Assembly: GCA_947034895.1 (NCBI GenBank)
Contig: OX344765.1
Location: 8,437,001 to 8,501,000 of the forward strand
Reading direction: 5' to 3'
DNA length: 64,000 bases
Source: Rhytidiadelphus loreus
Taxonomy: Eukaryota; Streptophyta; Bryopsida; Hypnales; Hylocomiaceae
In this document: in pieces, positions 10,292 to 22,519 of the stretch
How the letters are laid out: every line of letters starts with the position of its first letter
Numbering within the stretch: position 1 is the first letter of the stretch
The notes under the pieces: generated by a model
Told to the model about the DNA's origin: nothing
Database searches by the model: none
What the model saw: the letters and a program-made list of their open reading frames with translations, nothing else
Position numbers and translations under genes: made by a program

Positions 10292-11040
10292 ATTGATGTT
10301 TTTTGGTTTTACTAAATGATGAATTGATATCTTGTATTCTATAAGAGAAATGATGGTGTCCTAATAAATATAGAATATAGAAATATAAAACAATTTGACT
10401 ACTTAATTACATCTCTATGAGTATATAATGAATATATCTAAGTTCATATTTATATTGTATCTTGTGCATTATAATTGGAATTTTACTTTAGTTTACTTTT
10501 CATATTTTGTATAAATAAATAATATTTTGAATTTCACTTCTATTAATAGAATCCAAATTTATATCTTGTAATTTAAATCAAAACTAATTTAAGCTAGTTA
10601 ATATTATTCTAAGACTTGTTTCTTTTTATGTTTACTAGTCTTAGGAGGATGGCACTCCCTCTTGCATTTTGCATACATGGGGGTAACGACCTTATTTATG
10701 GCTTGGGGGTATTTACCTTGTAAAATAGATTATAAGATATGGTATTTTTTTAAGTAAAGGTAAGATTTGTGATCAATTGCACCGTTGTGGTATTTATAAT
10801 TTTTTCGTGGTTTCATTTTAAGGTACTATATTATTGTTACTTAATTGTTGGTTCATTGATTTGACTTTTTTGCAATATCTATTTGTTTTTTTATAATTCT
10901 AAAGGTAACTTGTCATTGACTTACTACATTTCCGTATCTTTCAATTGAATGTTTCCTAATAACAATATGATAACAAGTTTTATTTCATTTTATTTCACTA
11001 TAAAGCAAAGCATTGCAATTATTTCACTTTCTATCATTCT
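10292..11040. other. Protease promoter and intergenic DNA
   Basis: AT-rich. The stretch 10292-10760 is duplicated upstream of protease copy 2 (14842-15310), including a conserved block with GGAGGATGGCACTCCCTC at 10645 and 15185. No other gene seen. Confidence 0.5.
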
Positions 11041-12530
11041 ACACATCAGTACACCGTCTACTATTTGCACAATTCTTACCATGTAGAATGATTTAATGAA
11101 AACTCATTTGAAATATCATACCCGTGTAGTTATTTTTATTGTCGATGCAAGATCCCTATGTTGTTGTCTGGTGTACCTCATGGCAAATTCTTTTTGATTT
11201 ATAATGCCATGTGTCAATATTTCATTGGTTGATTACGTATGTATGTGACATATGTAGAGTGAATGAGAAAATGGGGTTGAAGACTTTTATAATGAACAAT
11301 TGTTTTCTGAATCTTTGTTTCAGGTGAACTTTTTGACATTCATTCTACCTTTGGGTCCAGTCTTAATATTTTGTTTCTAGATCTAATATGTGCCAAATTG
11401 AACGATTCTGTAATCTTGAAGCTCATGATATGGTGTTCATGGTTCTGGAATTCTTATCGAGAGCAAACTTTACATTGCATAGACATTCAAGCAGTGTGCT
11501 CCTCGATCGATCCAACCTCAATGAAGAGGTGCTGAATTTGTTTGAATCAAGAATCGAAGTATCTGTTGAGCATGTACACGCCTGGGCCGGGGTCGAGAGA
11601 AGGACCCCAGGCGAAGCGTGCCACGGAACCTCCAGAAAACTACGTACGTCGAATTCGGTCCACTTGTCGCAGAAATGGGCCAAATTGTCTCATCGTCTAG
11701 CTAGCTGCGGCCACTGCAGGTGCAAGCAAAATGCAATAATGCAAGAAACTCAAGGGCACGCCGCCAGCTAGTTGGTCACCTCTAGCTTTGGATCAAACTG
11801 TGCCGGAAAAATCTTATTGCAATTGTCATGAGCAATCTCTCGCTCGCGTTGTTCGAATGCATCGATAACGATTATGTTGCCTCGTAGTGTTTGTTGTGCA
11901 CCCTAGAATCTGGAAATTCGAAAGAAAAAGGAACAGTCACAGAGGAACTCGAGAAATTCTACGCGACAGTGAATGAGAAATCTAGCTAGGGCCACCAATG
12001 TTGAAATCCGAACGAGAGCCTGACGGAGGTTCCGAGATTTAGGGGAGAGGTATGTTATGGACATGAAAAGTGGAAATTTCTGGGAATTTGGTTGCTGCGT
12101 CAGGGTGTGCGACGATGACGAAGGCGGGCGCAGCACCCAAAACAGGAAAGCCGGAAAGCCGGAAAACCGGGCTTGCACGATCACCGCCCATGGCCATTGG
12201 AAAAAAACCCAGTTTGCCAGACAAAAACGCCCGCCTGGTCTGAAACCCCAAAAAAGTCTTCCCGTCGCTTGCGTGCAAAGGCCAACGTTCGGTACACGTG
12301 TAAGCTGCCCTGCCCATCGATTTCAGGAAACGAACGGAGGTTCATCTGAGATTTCCTCAAAATCGAAAGCCTAAAAGTCGTCAGGTTGTTGGAATTCGCA
12401 CCTCAAATGCTCGCAGGCAAATAGTACACACCAACCCAATTCCATCCAATATCCAGTTCAGTCCCCTACTTTTTGCCCAATTCCATTCAAGAAAAACATC
12501 CAAATTCATTCACTTTTTTTTTTTGGGACA
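11041..12530. repeat. Segmental duplicate S, copy 1
   Basis: Matches 21490-23705, which carries two extra MITEs and an internal tandem duplication. The part from about 11390 is unusually GC-rich for this window and well conserved, with an ACACGTGT G-box-like palindrome near 12293. Overlapping frames exist on both strands but none has a recognisable protein and they differ between copies. Possible promoter or first-exon DNA of a duplicated gene. Confidence 0.55.
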
Positions 12531-12980
12531 AAATCAACAAAGTAATGCCTACAAGGCTACAAGGGATAATATGTCAATTCTTTTTGCCTCACCATTTTAA
12601 TTGTTCTAAAGCGCAATCTCTCACAAACAAAACATATCTCTCAGAAGCAACAAACCTTGATACTCATCAAAACCCTAATATACAAGATAGAGAGTTAAAA
12701 GTTGCATGGGGAGGATCCAAAGTTCAATGTAAAGAGAAGGCAACTCAATACAAGTTGGTTGAATATTATCAATTTTTGTCATTTCAAAAAAATTACAAGT
12801 TGAACCAAAATTCAAATGCAATCTATAATAAAAATTCTTATAAGAATTAAGAGAAGGGCCAAACAAGCAATAACCAATTTGTAGCATACCTCTATTCTAG
12901 ATTCAATTTTTTCATGTGCAATATATGTCGGTTGCGATATGTGTCATGATATTGCAATCATTTATCCTAAAGTGAGAAAT
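12531..12980. repeat. Segmental duplicate T, copy 1
   Basis: AT-rich non-coding block. Related copies lie at 19910-20130 plus 21011-21330, and at 23705-24120 next to the UGT. This copy ends before the UGT 3' exon. Confidence 0.5.
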
Positions 12981-13518
12981 AGAAATGTACACTTCAACGT
13001 TCAAACTCAAATTCAAGTCAAGCACATTCATGCCCAAGTCCTCTTTGGTGCACAACACTCAAGATTAGTTTGAGGTTCTTCTTTACCATTGGATTGCTTC
13101 ATGTATCAAAGTAATTTAATTCAATGTCGATTGACAATCAAATCAACAATTTTTTTATCTCTATCTAGCATTTCTAAAAGGGTAACAAAATTGTGCACTT
13201 AGCTTATATATACTATACATTTATTTGATTTTATATTACCATCTTACTAAGTTCCTTGCCAATTGCACACAAATTGAGTTCTACCAATTTAATTAGTTAG
13301 AAATATATCTTGAACAATATTCAAGCATCGATGCTTATTCTAAGACAACAATTTACAAAGCTCTTGCCACTCAAATACTCAACTTCATTGAATCACCAAA
13401 AATGATCATACAATGCATTTTAGAATACAACTTTGTCAAAAATCCATTTGATGAAATAATGTTTCAATCACCAAATATTACAAAATAAATTGATGTTTCT
13501 ATCATCAAATATTTCAAA
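12981..13518. other. Non-coding flank of protease copy 2
   Basis: AT-rich; nothing recognisable apart from the short diverged minisatellite near 13470-13515. Confidence 0.3.
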
Positions 13519-14841
13519 TCAAATCCTCATGCTTTTACATTGCATAGGAGCAAATCCAATTTTGTTGTTTGCATAATCTATCTCAATATGAAAATTTTGT
13601 TGGATGTTAGTACCGAATATTTGATCACCTAATACTTGATCAATTGAACCTACGAAGGCCAAACACCAAATTTGTTGGTTCCCATCAATGAAATATTCAC
13701 TAAAGAAAAGGTTGTCAAATCCTAGATGCAAATGCACATCATCTTCAAGATGAAAAATGACACTTGGAACCTTGATATCAAAGACATTGAGAGAATTGTC
13801 AAATGCATAACACACCTCCCTTTCTTCATTGCTATAGTAAGAACTAGGTTCAAAACCGGTCTTGTCTTTCATGGCAACAACAAAACTATTTATAAACCTT
13901 GAAAGCAATGGTTCTTGAAGCCAAGTTTCCGAAGACCCTGTATCTAAAGAATATCCTCCCACTTGAGAAATGGGATCATAAGAAAGTGTTGTCATATTAG
14001 AAACATCAACATCAATATTGTCCACGGTAATGCCTTTTAGATTGACAAAGTATAAACCTCGGCCACTCAAACTTGGAGTATAATTAAGATTGGTTGCTCT
14101 TTGGCCTCCAAAAGATATCCAACTTGTGGCATCAATATCAAAAATTTCAGCTGAGAGACAATATGACATGATCATATATATGCCATTGTTGTATTGGGTA
14201 ACTATTTGATCATAAAAAGACCTAGGTTGTGGATTTAGACCCAAGTTCCCATGAATCGAACCATCAGGTAGCATGTGGTTCTCAGAATCTTTATATATAC
14301 ATCCAAAGGTGATGTTTTGAAGTTGAACATCATATGTACCCAAGGTAAATGCATCTTGAGATAATACTCCTGTTGGTTCTTCACCATCTATATATTTTTC
14401 CGAAAAATTACATGGAACTGGATGCTCTAAATTGCATGTTGACCAAGAGAGTGGATATTGTTCACATAATAGTGAATCACACAAAACACTTTGATATGAG
14501 GATGAAGTTCTAGGTAGAAAACTATCAAATGATTGGCTTAGATACAAATGATTGGAACAAGGAATCCAAGGTTCTCTACCTCCAATGTCCACCTCCATTA
14601 TAACTTCTTGTGGTGGAGTACCAATAGAAAGTTTGAGAAAGTATCCATTCCCATTATAAGTATTCCACACTTTGATATACAATGGATTAATATTGAAATC
14701 AATTGGGTTCATTTGGTTAGTAGTGGTCGGAAAGTTCTTCATATAAAATTGGGTTCCACATACTCCTAAAAAAGACAAGGATTTGGCTAATGCCAAATAA
14801 TATAGAACAAAGATGATGAATGAAGATTTGTTTATAGTCAT
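13519..14841 (-). CDS. Nepenthesin-like aspartic protease (peptidase A1), copy 2, open
   Basis: A 440-codon intronless gene. I chose ATG 14841 because it directly precedes a typical signal peptide (hydrophobic residues 7-25) and matches the start of copy 1; an upstream in-frame ATG at 14925 is less likely. It is predicted to be a secreted or vacuolar acid endopeptidase. After the prosegment-like region, GTPPQ precedes the first active-site Asp (D85); Tyr150 sits at the flap position in a YxDG context; the second Asp is D300 in L-D-T-G-S. The first motif is D-I-G, so the usual Thr/Ser after the catalytic Asp is lost in both copies. Whether it still cleaves proteins is uncertain. The length suits plant nepenthesin-like proteins. 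Confidence 0.85.
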   Translation of the reverse strand: MTINKSSFIIFVLYYLALAKSLSFLGVCGTQFYMKNFPTTTNQMNPIDFNINPLYIKVWNTYNGNGYFLKLSIGTPPQEVIMEVDIGGREPWIPCSNHLYLSQSFDSFLPRTSSSYQSVLCDSLLCEQYPLSWSTCNLEHPVPCNFSEKYIDGEEPTGVLSQDAFTLGTYDVQLQNITFGCIYKDSENHMLPDGSIHGNLGLNPQPRSFYDQIVTQYNNGIYMIMSYCLSAEIFDIDATSWISFGGQRATNLNYTPSLSGRGLYFVNLKGITVDNIDVDVSNMTTLSYDPISQVGGYSLDTGSSETWLQEPLLSRFINSFVVAMKDKTGFEPSSYYSNEEREVCYAFDNSLNVFDIKVPSVIFHLEDDVHLHLGFDNLFFSEYFIDGNQQIWCLAFVGSIDQVLGDQIFGTNIQQNFHIEIDYANNKIGFAPMQCKSMRI

Positions 14842-16138
14842 ATTGATGTTTTTTGGTTTTACTAAATGATGAATTGATATCTTGTATTCTATAAGAGAAA
14901 TGATGGTGTTGTATAAAATACACAATTTAGAAATATAAAATAATTTGACTACTTAATTACATGTTTATAAGTATGTAATGAATATATCTAAGTTCATATT
15001 TATATTGTATCTTGTGTATTATAATTGGAATTTTACTTTATTTTACTGTAGTATTTTGTATTTAAAAATAAATAATATTTTGGGTTCTATTTCTATTAAT
15101 AGAATCCAAGTTTATGTCTTATAACTTAAATCAAAACTAATTTAAGCTTCTAAGACTAGTTTCTTTTTATGTTTACTAGTCTTAGGAGGATGGCACTCCC
15201 TCTTGCATTTTGCATACATGGAGGTAACGACCTTATTTATGGCTTGGGGGTATTTACCTTGTAAATTAGATTATGAGATATGGTATTTTTTTAAATAAAG
15301 ATTAAACTTTGTGGAGAGAGTTGAAAATATTTCTTTTTGGAGTCCAACCATCATTATCTTGGTAAGGTTTTTTATTCTAAAATTTTGGAAGGTGTATTCC
15401 TATAAATGAATGAAAGTTGGATTTGCCAAAAATAATTATAGATGAAGACTTTAGCGTTGCTTTGGAGACTAGTATTTTGAAGTAGTTTTGGAACTCCAAT
15501 CATAAAATAAGTTTATGAATTGAAGACCTAAGAAGCTCAATTCTAGGCAAAACTTGGTGTTTATTGTGTGTTTCACATAGAAAGTGCATTATTTGAGGTA
15601 CCAAGACATGGGGATGTGAAAAGTTTGTATCCATGCAAACTTAAATCCAATGATACATGTCTCTTCTAATCTAGATCATCATTACATCTCTTATATATCT
15701 TTGTGGATGCAAATTAGTCAAGTATTCTTGTGCATGACATCCAAATGAAAGATGTTAATTGGATGTCTTGAATCATTGTATGTCTCAACATATTTTTTAA
15801 ATTAAATACGATATTACCTACAAACGATTTAGGGTTAAAACAAGTAATTTTATTCTATAACTTTTGCTAAGAGTATATTGTTTCATCAATTGACATAGTG
15901 GTGGTACCACACGGATATGTCTTACTAAAGCATTTGACTCTATTTTACCAAAGTTGTACTAATTAAATTGCTATGGGCTTAGATGTTATTGTGATGTATC
16001 AATTAGGAGATAAATATAATTTTGTAGTGATGCTAATATTGTTGGTGACACAAAGTTTGCACCCTTGGTAATAGGAAAAATTAGTCCATTCAAATTGAAG
16101 AACTCTTACAATTCATGTATGCATAAAAAATCTATCAT
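14842..16138. other. Protease copy 2 promoter and intergenic DNA
   Basis: To about 15310 this matches the upstream DNA of copy 1; a TATA-like stretch lies near 14911-14926. From 15310 to 16138 it is AT-rich with no recognised ORF or repeat. Confidence 0.35.
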
Positions 16139-17066
16139 TTAACCTTTAAAAGATCAGTGAAGGTTTGGGCAAGTTCCTATGATCTCAATTTTTGGAAGAT
16201 AGAGAAACACATTAACTTTTTATTGATATAATTTTTAGTTCAATTATTTAGTGCCCAAGAGCAAAAGTTATGCCACACAAAGCTCAAAAGGAATTTGCCA
16301 ATCAACACAAAAAAAAATTACTAAAATACAAAATATTTTTTTGTTTTAATTTTTTTTCTCATAGTGAATTTTTTTTCTATATAAAAAGATTTCATTCATT
16401 CTAGTGGACTAGTGATGAGAAAGTCAAAGCATCTTGTTTTTGAGCAAGTAGAGCATCTTCTTCAAAACAAAACTTAACCTTTAAAGTCCCAAGGCCATTT
16501 TTTTGGCCAAAGCCACTCAAAACTACCACTTTTGCTACGTTCACCTATGAAATGATTTTTTTTAATACATTTTTTGGAATCTAACCGTAGGATCTTGTTC
16601 TACATTTGCCTTAGATCATGTGATAAATTTTATGTAATATTTGACCATGTATATTGAAAGATATTAGCATTCAAACTAAAAGAAAAAAAATTCTTTCAAG
16701 AAGTTCACTTGCTATAATTGCCTGCAAAACAAGAAACTCCATCATTTTCACATCACTAATCCAAATGGAATGAATCAAAGCTTCCCATTTAGAAGAAAAT
16801 ATAATCTACAAGAAAAAAATATTAAAAATTTTATTTCAATTTTTTGTGAATTTTTTTTGCTGCCCGGTCTCCTCTAATTTGAGGTTATTGTGGCATAACT
16901 TTTGCTCCCGAGCACCGATTGGAATAAAAGTTATATTCCCAGAAAGCTCATAAGTTTATCTATCTTATGAAAAAGTTTCAAAAAGTTTCAGTAAAAATTG
17001 AGATCATAGGAGCCTGCCCAAAATCCATTTTGTCACTTGTAAAAACAATGGGACTTTAGGGGTTAA
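16139..17066. mobile_element. TTAA-flanked non-autonomous element E1 (928 bp)
   Basis: Starts TTAACCTTTAAAAG and ends GGACTTTAGGGGTTAA. Both ends carry, in opposite orientation, related blocks: 'TCCTATGATCTCAATTTT' near the left and its inverse near 16995, and ATAACTTTTGCTC-type blocks further in. It therefore has long (about 170 bp) imperfect inverted ends. No coding capacity. Confidence 0.6.
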
Positions 17067-17397
17067 AGGATTTATTTTTGAACTCAATCTTCCTAATTTT
17101 AAAAGAGAAAAAAAATTTACAAGGTTTATTTTGCTTGCTAGAACAATCTCACCATTGAAATCAATGTATTTTAATTCCATCTTAGAACTATTAATGATTT
17201 AGATTTTCCTTCTATCATGGACCTACTTTTACATAATAATTTATTAGAATGAAAATCAAGTTATTTAAAAAAGAATAAATTATCATAGACTTTCAACTTA
17301 ATTCTCTAGCATAAAAAATTTCAAATTTTAAACCTGCATAGCAAAATTTTGAGTTAAAAAGATTCAAAGACATACAAATCTAGTCAATCAAGGTGCA
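17067..17397. other. Spacer between two TTAA elements
   Basis: AT-rich, no feature seen. Confidence 0.3.
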
Positions 17398-19326
17398 TTA
17401 ACCCCTAATGACCCAAGTGACCATTTTTCTGGTCGGTGCCCCTTGTTTCTGCTCAAACCAAAATATCAAGTTTTTTTTAAAAAGAAAATTCTCATAAAAA
17501 TAGCATGCATGTGAATCCAATGGCATTGGAATCACATGAATCAATGAAAAATTGCAATTTTTTATAAGCAATCCAAGTTAAAAATTGTGGACAAGTTTGA
17601 ACCCCATTATTTTCCATCCAATTTGGGTTGACCTTGAAAAAGTAGGTGGCAAATCAAAATGCATGCAACACAACAAGGGGCAGCCCTTCAAAGAGCAGAA
17701 TTGTCAAAACCGGTCTTCAAGTATTTGCCGGACTTTCAAGCTCATTGTCCAGCTGCCAGATCTCAAAAAGAATTACTCCTTTTTTTGGAGGTCCATGCAT
17801 TGTAAGAATTTTAGGAAAATCAAAGAGTGTCTGTTTGAAATTTACTTTCACTGGCTTGTTACTGACTTGATTGTGCTTCAATAGGCACAAAAGAGCCAAG
17901 ATTTCGATTTTCTTAAAGAAACTTAGAGCTATTCAAAGTGCCACTGCCCATAGTTTGGATGACCCCATAATAGGATTCTTTGAGCTTTGATTTCAATTTT
18001 CTCCAAAACTATAAGGTCAAATGCTTTGAAATTTTTCAGGGGGTACTTTGCATCGAATCTGATTGAAGTAGATGTTATTTCATCTTCAATTAACCCTTAA
18101 ATAACTAAGATCATTTTTCTGAAAAAACACACTTTAAGCTGCCATTTTTATAGCAAAGATTAAAAAAATTGAAAATTGTTTTTTTTCACATCCAACCACA
18201 AGATCTTACACCTAACCAGTATGAGAATGTGTGGAAAAAATTTCAGAAATTTTGACATCACAAATTGCAAGATATTTGTGTTTAAAGTGAAAAAAAAGTT
18301 TTTCAGCACATTGTGGGACTAGTTTTTTTGACTTTGAACATTAGATGAGATTTGCCTATCGGGAAGGGCCACAAGTTCCCAAGAAGAAATCTGGACGAAA
18401 CTGACGAAACTGGACAAAAGTCGCCGTTTGCAGGGCCTGCTGACCTGGCCGAGCGACTGCCATTTTCAAAAAAAAAAAAAAAAAAAAATTTAACTTTGTT
18501 TTCCATTTTAAGAATTTTAAATTTATTTATTTATTTATTTATTTTTTGAAAAAACAACAACTATCAACCACGTTCGATGGGGCCCGGGGGAACGGAGCTG
18601 GGAATAGCCTGAAACGGCCCTCCAGCCCCCCCGAATCACATCTAATGCCTTGTTAAATTAAAAAATTTGCACTACAAAGTTTTTAGCTTTAAATCTATAT
18701 TGTGGGGAATTGAGTTGAGAGTCTAGGAAAAAAAGAAAAAATTTAAAAACGTAATTTTTATTATTTAAATAATTATTAAGTAAAAGTAGATATGAGATAG
18801 AAGGAAAATCTAAATTATTAACATCTCTAAAATGGAATCAAAACGCACTAATCCCAATGTTGAGATTGTTGAAGGAAGCAAAATAAACCATGTGGAACTT
18901 CTTCTTTTTTTAAATTGTAAAAATTGTATTAAAAAATGAATCTTACAAGTTATTTTTTTCAAGAAGATGCTCTAATTGCCTGAAAAACAAGATTGTCTAT
19001 AACTTTCTCATAACAAATCTAAATGGAGTGAATCAAACCTTTCCATGTAGACAAAAATATATTCTATGAGGAAAAAAAATCCGCCCCCCCTAAAAGTTCA
19101 AATTTTGAATTTGTTGTTGTTGTCCCCTCTCCCTTGTTTTGAGCTTATTTGGGCATAACTTTTGTTTCCAGGTATCGATTGAAAAAAAATTATATTCCTA
19201 TGAAGATAATCAATTTTTCTATTTTCAAAAAAAGGTTAAGAAAATCAGGACAAAAATTAAGCATGCAGGTACTTGCCCCAAATCCCATCTGTCCCCCAAA
19301 GGGACAATGGTCCTTTAGGGGGTTAA
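17398..19326. mobile_element. TTAA-flanked element E2, possibly composite (1.93 kb)
   Basis: Starts TTAACCCCTAATGACC and ends GTCCTTTAGGGGGTTAA. The right end carries the family's GTCCC...GGGACAATGG block. An internal TTAACCCTTAAATAAC at 18090 suggests that a second member is nested or abutting. It contains a run of about 20 A near 18469 and a short GC-rich piece at 18575-18635. No coding capacity. Confidence 0.45.
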
Positions 19327-19789
19327 ATTGAATGGTAAATTAAAGGTTGTCCTTAATATTTTGATGAAAACATTAAGGTATATTGGTGCAACTATGTATT
19401 ATAAGCTATGAAATATCATTCATTAGTTGTCTTTCTTTCAAGTAAACTCTTATTTCAAATTGCATTGGAATTTTAATTTAATATGTTATTCTTTGAGAAA
19501 CAATGTTCTTTTTTAGACATTTAAATGCCTAGAAGTGTCAAAAATAATTGGGCAACACCAAGCCTTAAGGAAAAATTTGAAGAAATCTTGGATGATGATG
19601 CCAAGTTGTTCCGATTTTTTAAAATAATTTGGATGAAATTGCTAATTTTAAATGAAACTCATCCAAATATGTGGATTAAAATATAGTTCTATTCAAAACA
19701 TAAAACAAAAACCTGTTGAGAAAGACAACAATTGATAAGATTAATTCTAATCCAAATTGAGGTTTTGATCCGTCCCTAAATCCTAAAGC
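19327..19789. other. AT-rich intergenic DNA
   Basis: No ORF or repeat recognised. Confidence 0.3.
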
Positions 19790-20130
19790 TACAAACAAGG
19801 TTTAAAAGTTTTGCACATAAAAATGGTGCTTGAATTTTGCACCTCAAGCTTGTAAGGGCAAGACCAAATCCTCAATTTATAGAGAACACAACTTATTCGA
19901 TCAAATTTCATGCTTGTCATCATGGGGCTTAAAGTTGCATGGATAGGATCAATGTAAAGAGAACACAATTCAATATAACTAAAGTGAATATTATCAGCTG
20001 TTGTCATTCTTCAAAAATTACAAGTTGAACTGAAATTAAAATGCAATCTACAATAAGATTTCTTGTATGAATTAAAAAAGGGACCAAACAAATGGTAACA
20101 TATTGTGACTTATATGATACCTCTATTGTA

Positions 20131-21011
20131 TTGTACAATGCCCTTCAGAAAGTAAAGTTACCCAATTTTGACTTGTAGGAATATCTTTCAAAATTTGACC
20201 TTTTCAAATCCAACTTTGAGAACTAACTCATTGAATATATTTTTTTAAGGCAATCTTGATCAGCACACCAAATTTCAATTTCAAGAGACAAAAATTCCAT
20301 TTTAGAAAATTGTTTTGTGTGTTTTTCAATGCGATACAAAATAATTGATAAAAAAATATTGGTGAATTTAAAAAAAAAAATTATTGTGCAAATATTTAAA
20401 AAACATCAATATGTACATTTTACTTTTAGGAAAAAAAATCATAACCTAGGAAAAATTCTACACTACAACAAATTCAATGTCAAGGTGTCACAAATCAAAT
20501 TTTTGTACAACAAATTTTTTTGGATTCTAATTGACATTTGGCAAATCAACTGCACCATCAAGCTCACAGGTATAGAAGTAATTATAATGCAAAGATCAAT
20601 TAGTAAAATATATTAAAAATTTAAAAATATCTATTTCATAGAATTTGAAAAGGCAACACCTTAACATTGAATTTGTTGTAGCGTAAATTTTTTTCTAAGT
20701 TATGGTTTTTTTTCCTAAAATTGAAATGTACACATTGATGTTTCTTAAATATTTGCACAACAAAATTAAAAAAATTTATCACCAATATTTTTCAATCAAT
20801 TATTTTGAATCATAGTAAAAAACACACAAAACAATTTTTCAGAAATGAAATTTTTGTTTCTTGAAATTGAAATTTGGTGTGCTGTTCAAGATTGTAGAAA
20901 ATAATACATTTAATAAGTTGGTTCTCAAAGTTTAGTCTAAAAAGTCAAATTTTGAAATATATTTCCACAAGCCGAAATTGGGATGACCTTACTTTCTAGA
21001 GGGTACTATAC
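20131..21011. mobile_element. Fold-back element with about 370-bp inverted arms
   Basis: Absent from the paralogous segment (gap-free near 23985), so it is an insertion. The left arm (20131-20500) and right arm (20640-21011) are inverted copies; for example both arms carry the GCACACCAAATTTCAATTTC block and, near the outer ends, CAGAAAGTAA or CTAGAAAGTAA. The 140-bp centre is AT-rich and unrelated. The apparent 100-codon frame at 20317-20616 spans arm and centre and is not credible as a gene. Confidence 0.65.
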
Positions 21012-21250
21012 ATTCATTTTTTCATGTGCAATATATGATGTTTGCGATATGTTTCATAATATTGTAATCTTTTATCATAAAGTGCCATAAACATGCCAAT
21101 ACCTATTGCATGTTTTTTATTCTTCAAATTCAATATTGAAGGTGGGTTTAAAATCACTAAATTTACACTACTGGTAATCTAGCTTAGGATATGTATGCAA
21201 AGAAGAATCTTAGTCACTACTTGCTTCTTATAGTCTTAGCTAGCTATTAA

Positions 21251-21410
21251 CTACAATTCATCATTGATAGAAGGTGAGTCATTCACTTGCTGCAAATACT
21301 TTTATATTTCTAAAGGAGGAACAGGATTTAGTCATACCTTGGTGCAACTTTGTTTAAGTGTATTGCATTATTCTTCAAAACTAGACCGTCATCATTATCC
21401 ATTAAACAGA
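21251..21410 (-). pseudogene. Remnant of a UGT last exon
   Basis: Matches the 3' part of exon 6 of the intact UGT (24224-24390), including the stop-codon region and the SSFRN-coding stretch, but with indels and substitutions. The rest of the exon is gone. It shows that the UGT's 3' end was once duplicated with segments S and T. Confidence 0.65.
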
Positions 21411-21773
21411 TAAATGTTGATCATTGTTGCAATGCATATTGTGTCATCATAATTTCAATTTCTACTTCTATCAACATAAAATTTCCACTTTACAAAAAAG
21501 TGGCCACACCATCTATTATTTCCACAATTCTTACCATGTAGATTGATTTAATTAAAACTCATTTAAAATATCATACACGTGTAGTTATTTTTATTGTCAA
21601 TGCAAAATCCCTATGTTGTTGCCCGGTGTACCTCATGGCAAATTTGTTTCGACTTATAATGCTATGTGTCAATATTTCATTGGTTGATTATATATGTATG
21701 TGACACATGTAGAGTGAGTGAAAAATTGGGGTTGAAGACTTTTATAAAGAACAATTGTTTTGTAAATCTTGTT

Positions 21774-22000
21774 TTAACCCTTAAATGACAAGCTAGTGAC
21801 CGTGGAAATCAATTGTTTTGGAGCCGTGTGAATTGTTGGCTCAAAAAAAATACAAAAGCACTCATCAGAAGTCAAACTGTTGTAGAAGACATTCCTTTTT
21901 CACACCAAATTTGGAGGATGAATAGTTGCACTTTTGTCCCACATGAATAGATTCTTTGTCATTCATCGGCTAGAAAACGTTCTCAACGTTGTTTATGGGT
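21774..22000 (-). mobile_element. 230-bp MITE, copy 1
   Basis: Starts TTAACCCTTAAATGACAAG and ends GTTGTTTATGGGT; the right TTAA is lost. It is the reverse complement of the element at 22198-22426. The paralogous DNA near 11312-11325 lacks it, which gives an empty site. Confidence 0.65.
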
Positions 22001-22197
22001 GAAGTGAACTTTTTAACATTCATCTTGATGTGTGTACCTTTAGTTACCAACCTTGTTTTGTTTCTAGCCCTTAAACACTTCGACGTCCATATTCTAGACA
22101 ATGAACAGAGGGCTTCAAGGCGCTATTTTGTCCAACTAACTTTTCATTCATTTAGTCATTTCAATGTAACACTTGGATCTTGAAAAGACAACCTTCC

Positions 22198-22426
22198 TTA
22201 ACCCATAAACGCTGCGAAGGACGTTTTTCGGCCGATGAATGACAAAGAATCTCTCCGTGTAGGACAAAAATGCAACTATTCATCTTCCAAATTTTTTGTG
22301 AAAAGGCAACGTTTTCTATAGTAGTTTGTCTTCCAATGAGTGCTTTTTCATTATTTTAAACCAACAATTCATATGGCGACAAAACAGATGATTTTCACGA
22401 TGACTGGACCAGCGTTCAAGGGTTAA
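22198..22426 (+). mobile_element. 230-bp MITE, copy 2, TTAA-flanked
   Basis: Starts TTAACCCATAAACGC and ends GCGTTCAAGGGTTAA, with TTAA at both edges. It is inverted relative to 21774-22000 and shares the ATGAATGACAAAGAATC block. Non-coding. It may be a short derivative of the larger TTAA family. Confidence 0.65.
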
Positions 22427-22519
22427 TGATAAATTTCATGAAATTGTGGTAAATGATATTTCTGTAGAATGATATATTAAGCAAAAATGTGCCAAAATTA
22501 GAAAAAGGATCAAGGCATT

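Noticed and set aside
12039..12374. Overlapping frames on both strands in segment S
   Set aside because: GC-rich composition leaves many frames open. Reading frames differ between the two copies (12039-12374 and 23154-23524), so coding is not supported.
18352..18549. Short frame with a poly-Lys tail
   Set aside because: The tail is a run of about 20 A translated; the frame lies inside a TTAA element.
20317..20616. 100-codon Lys/Ile-rich frame
   Set aside because: It spans one arm and the centre of a fold-back element and has the composition of translated AT-rich DNA.
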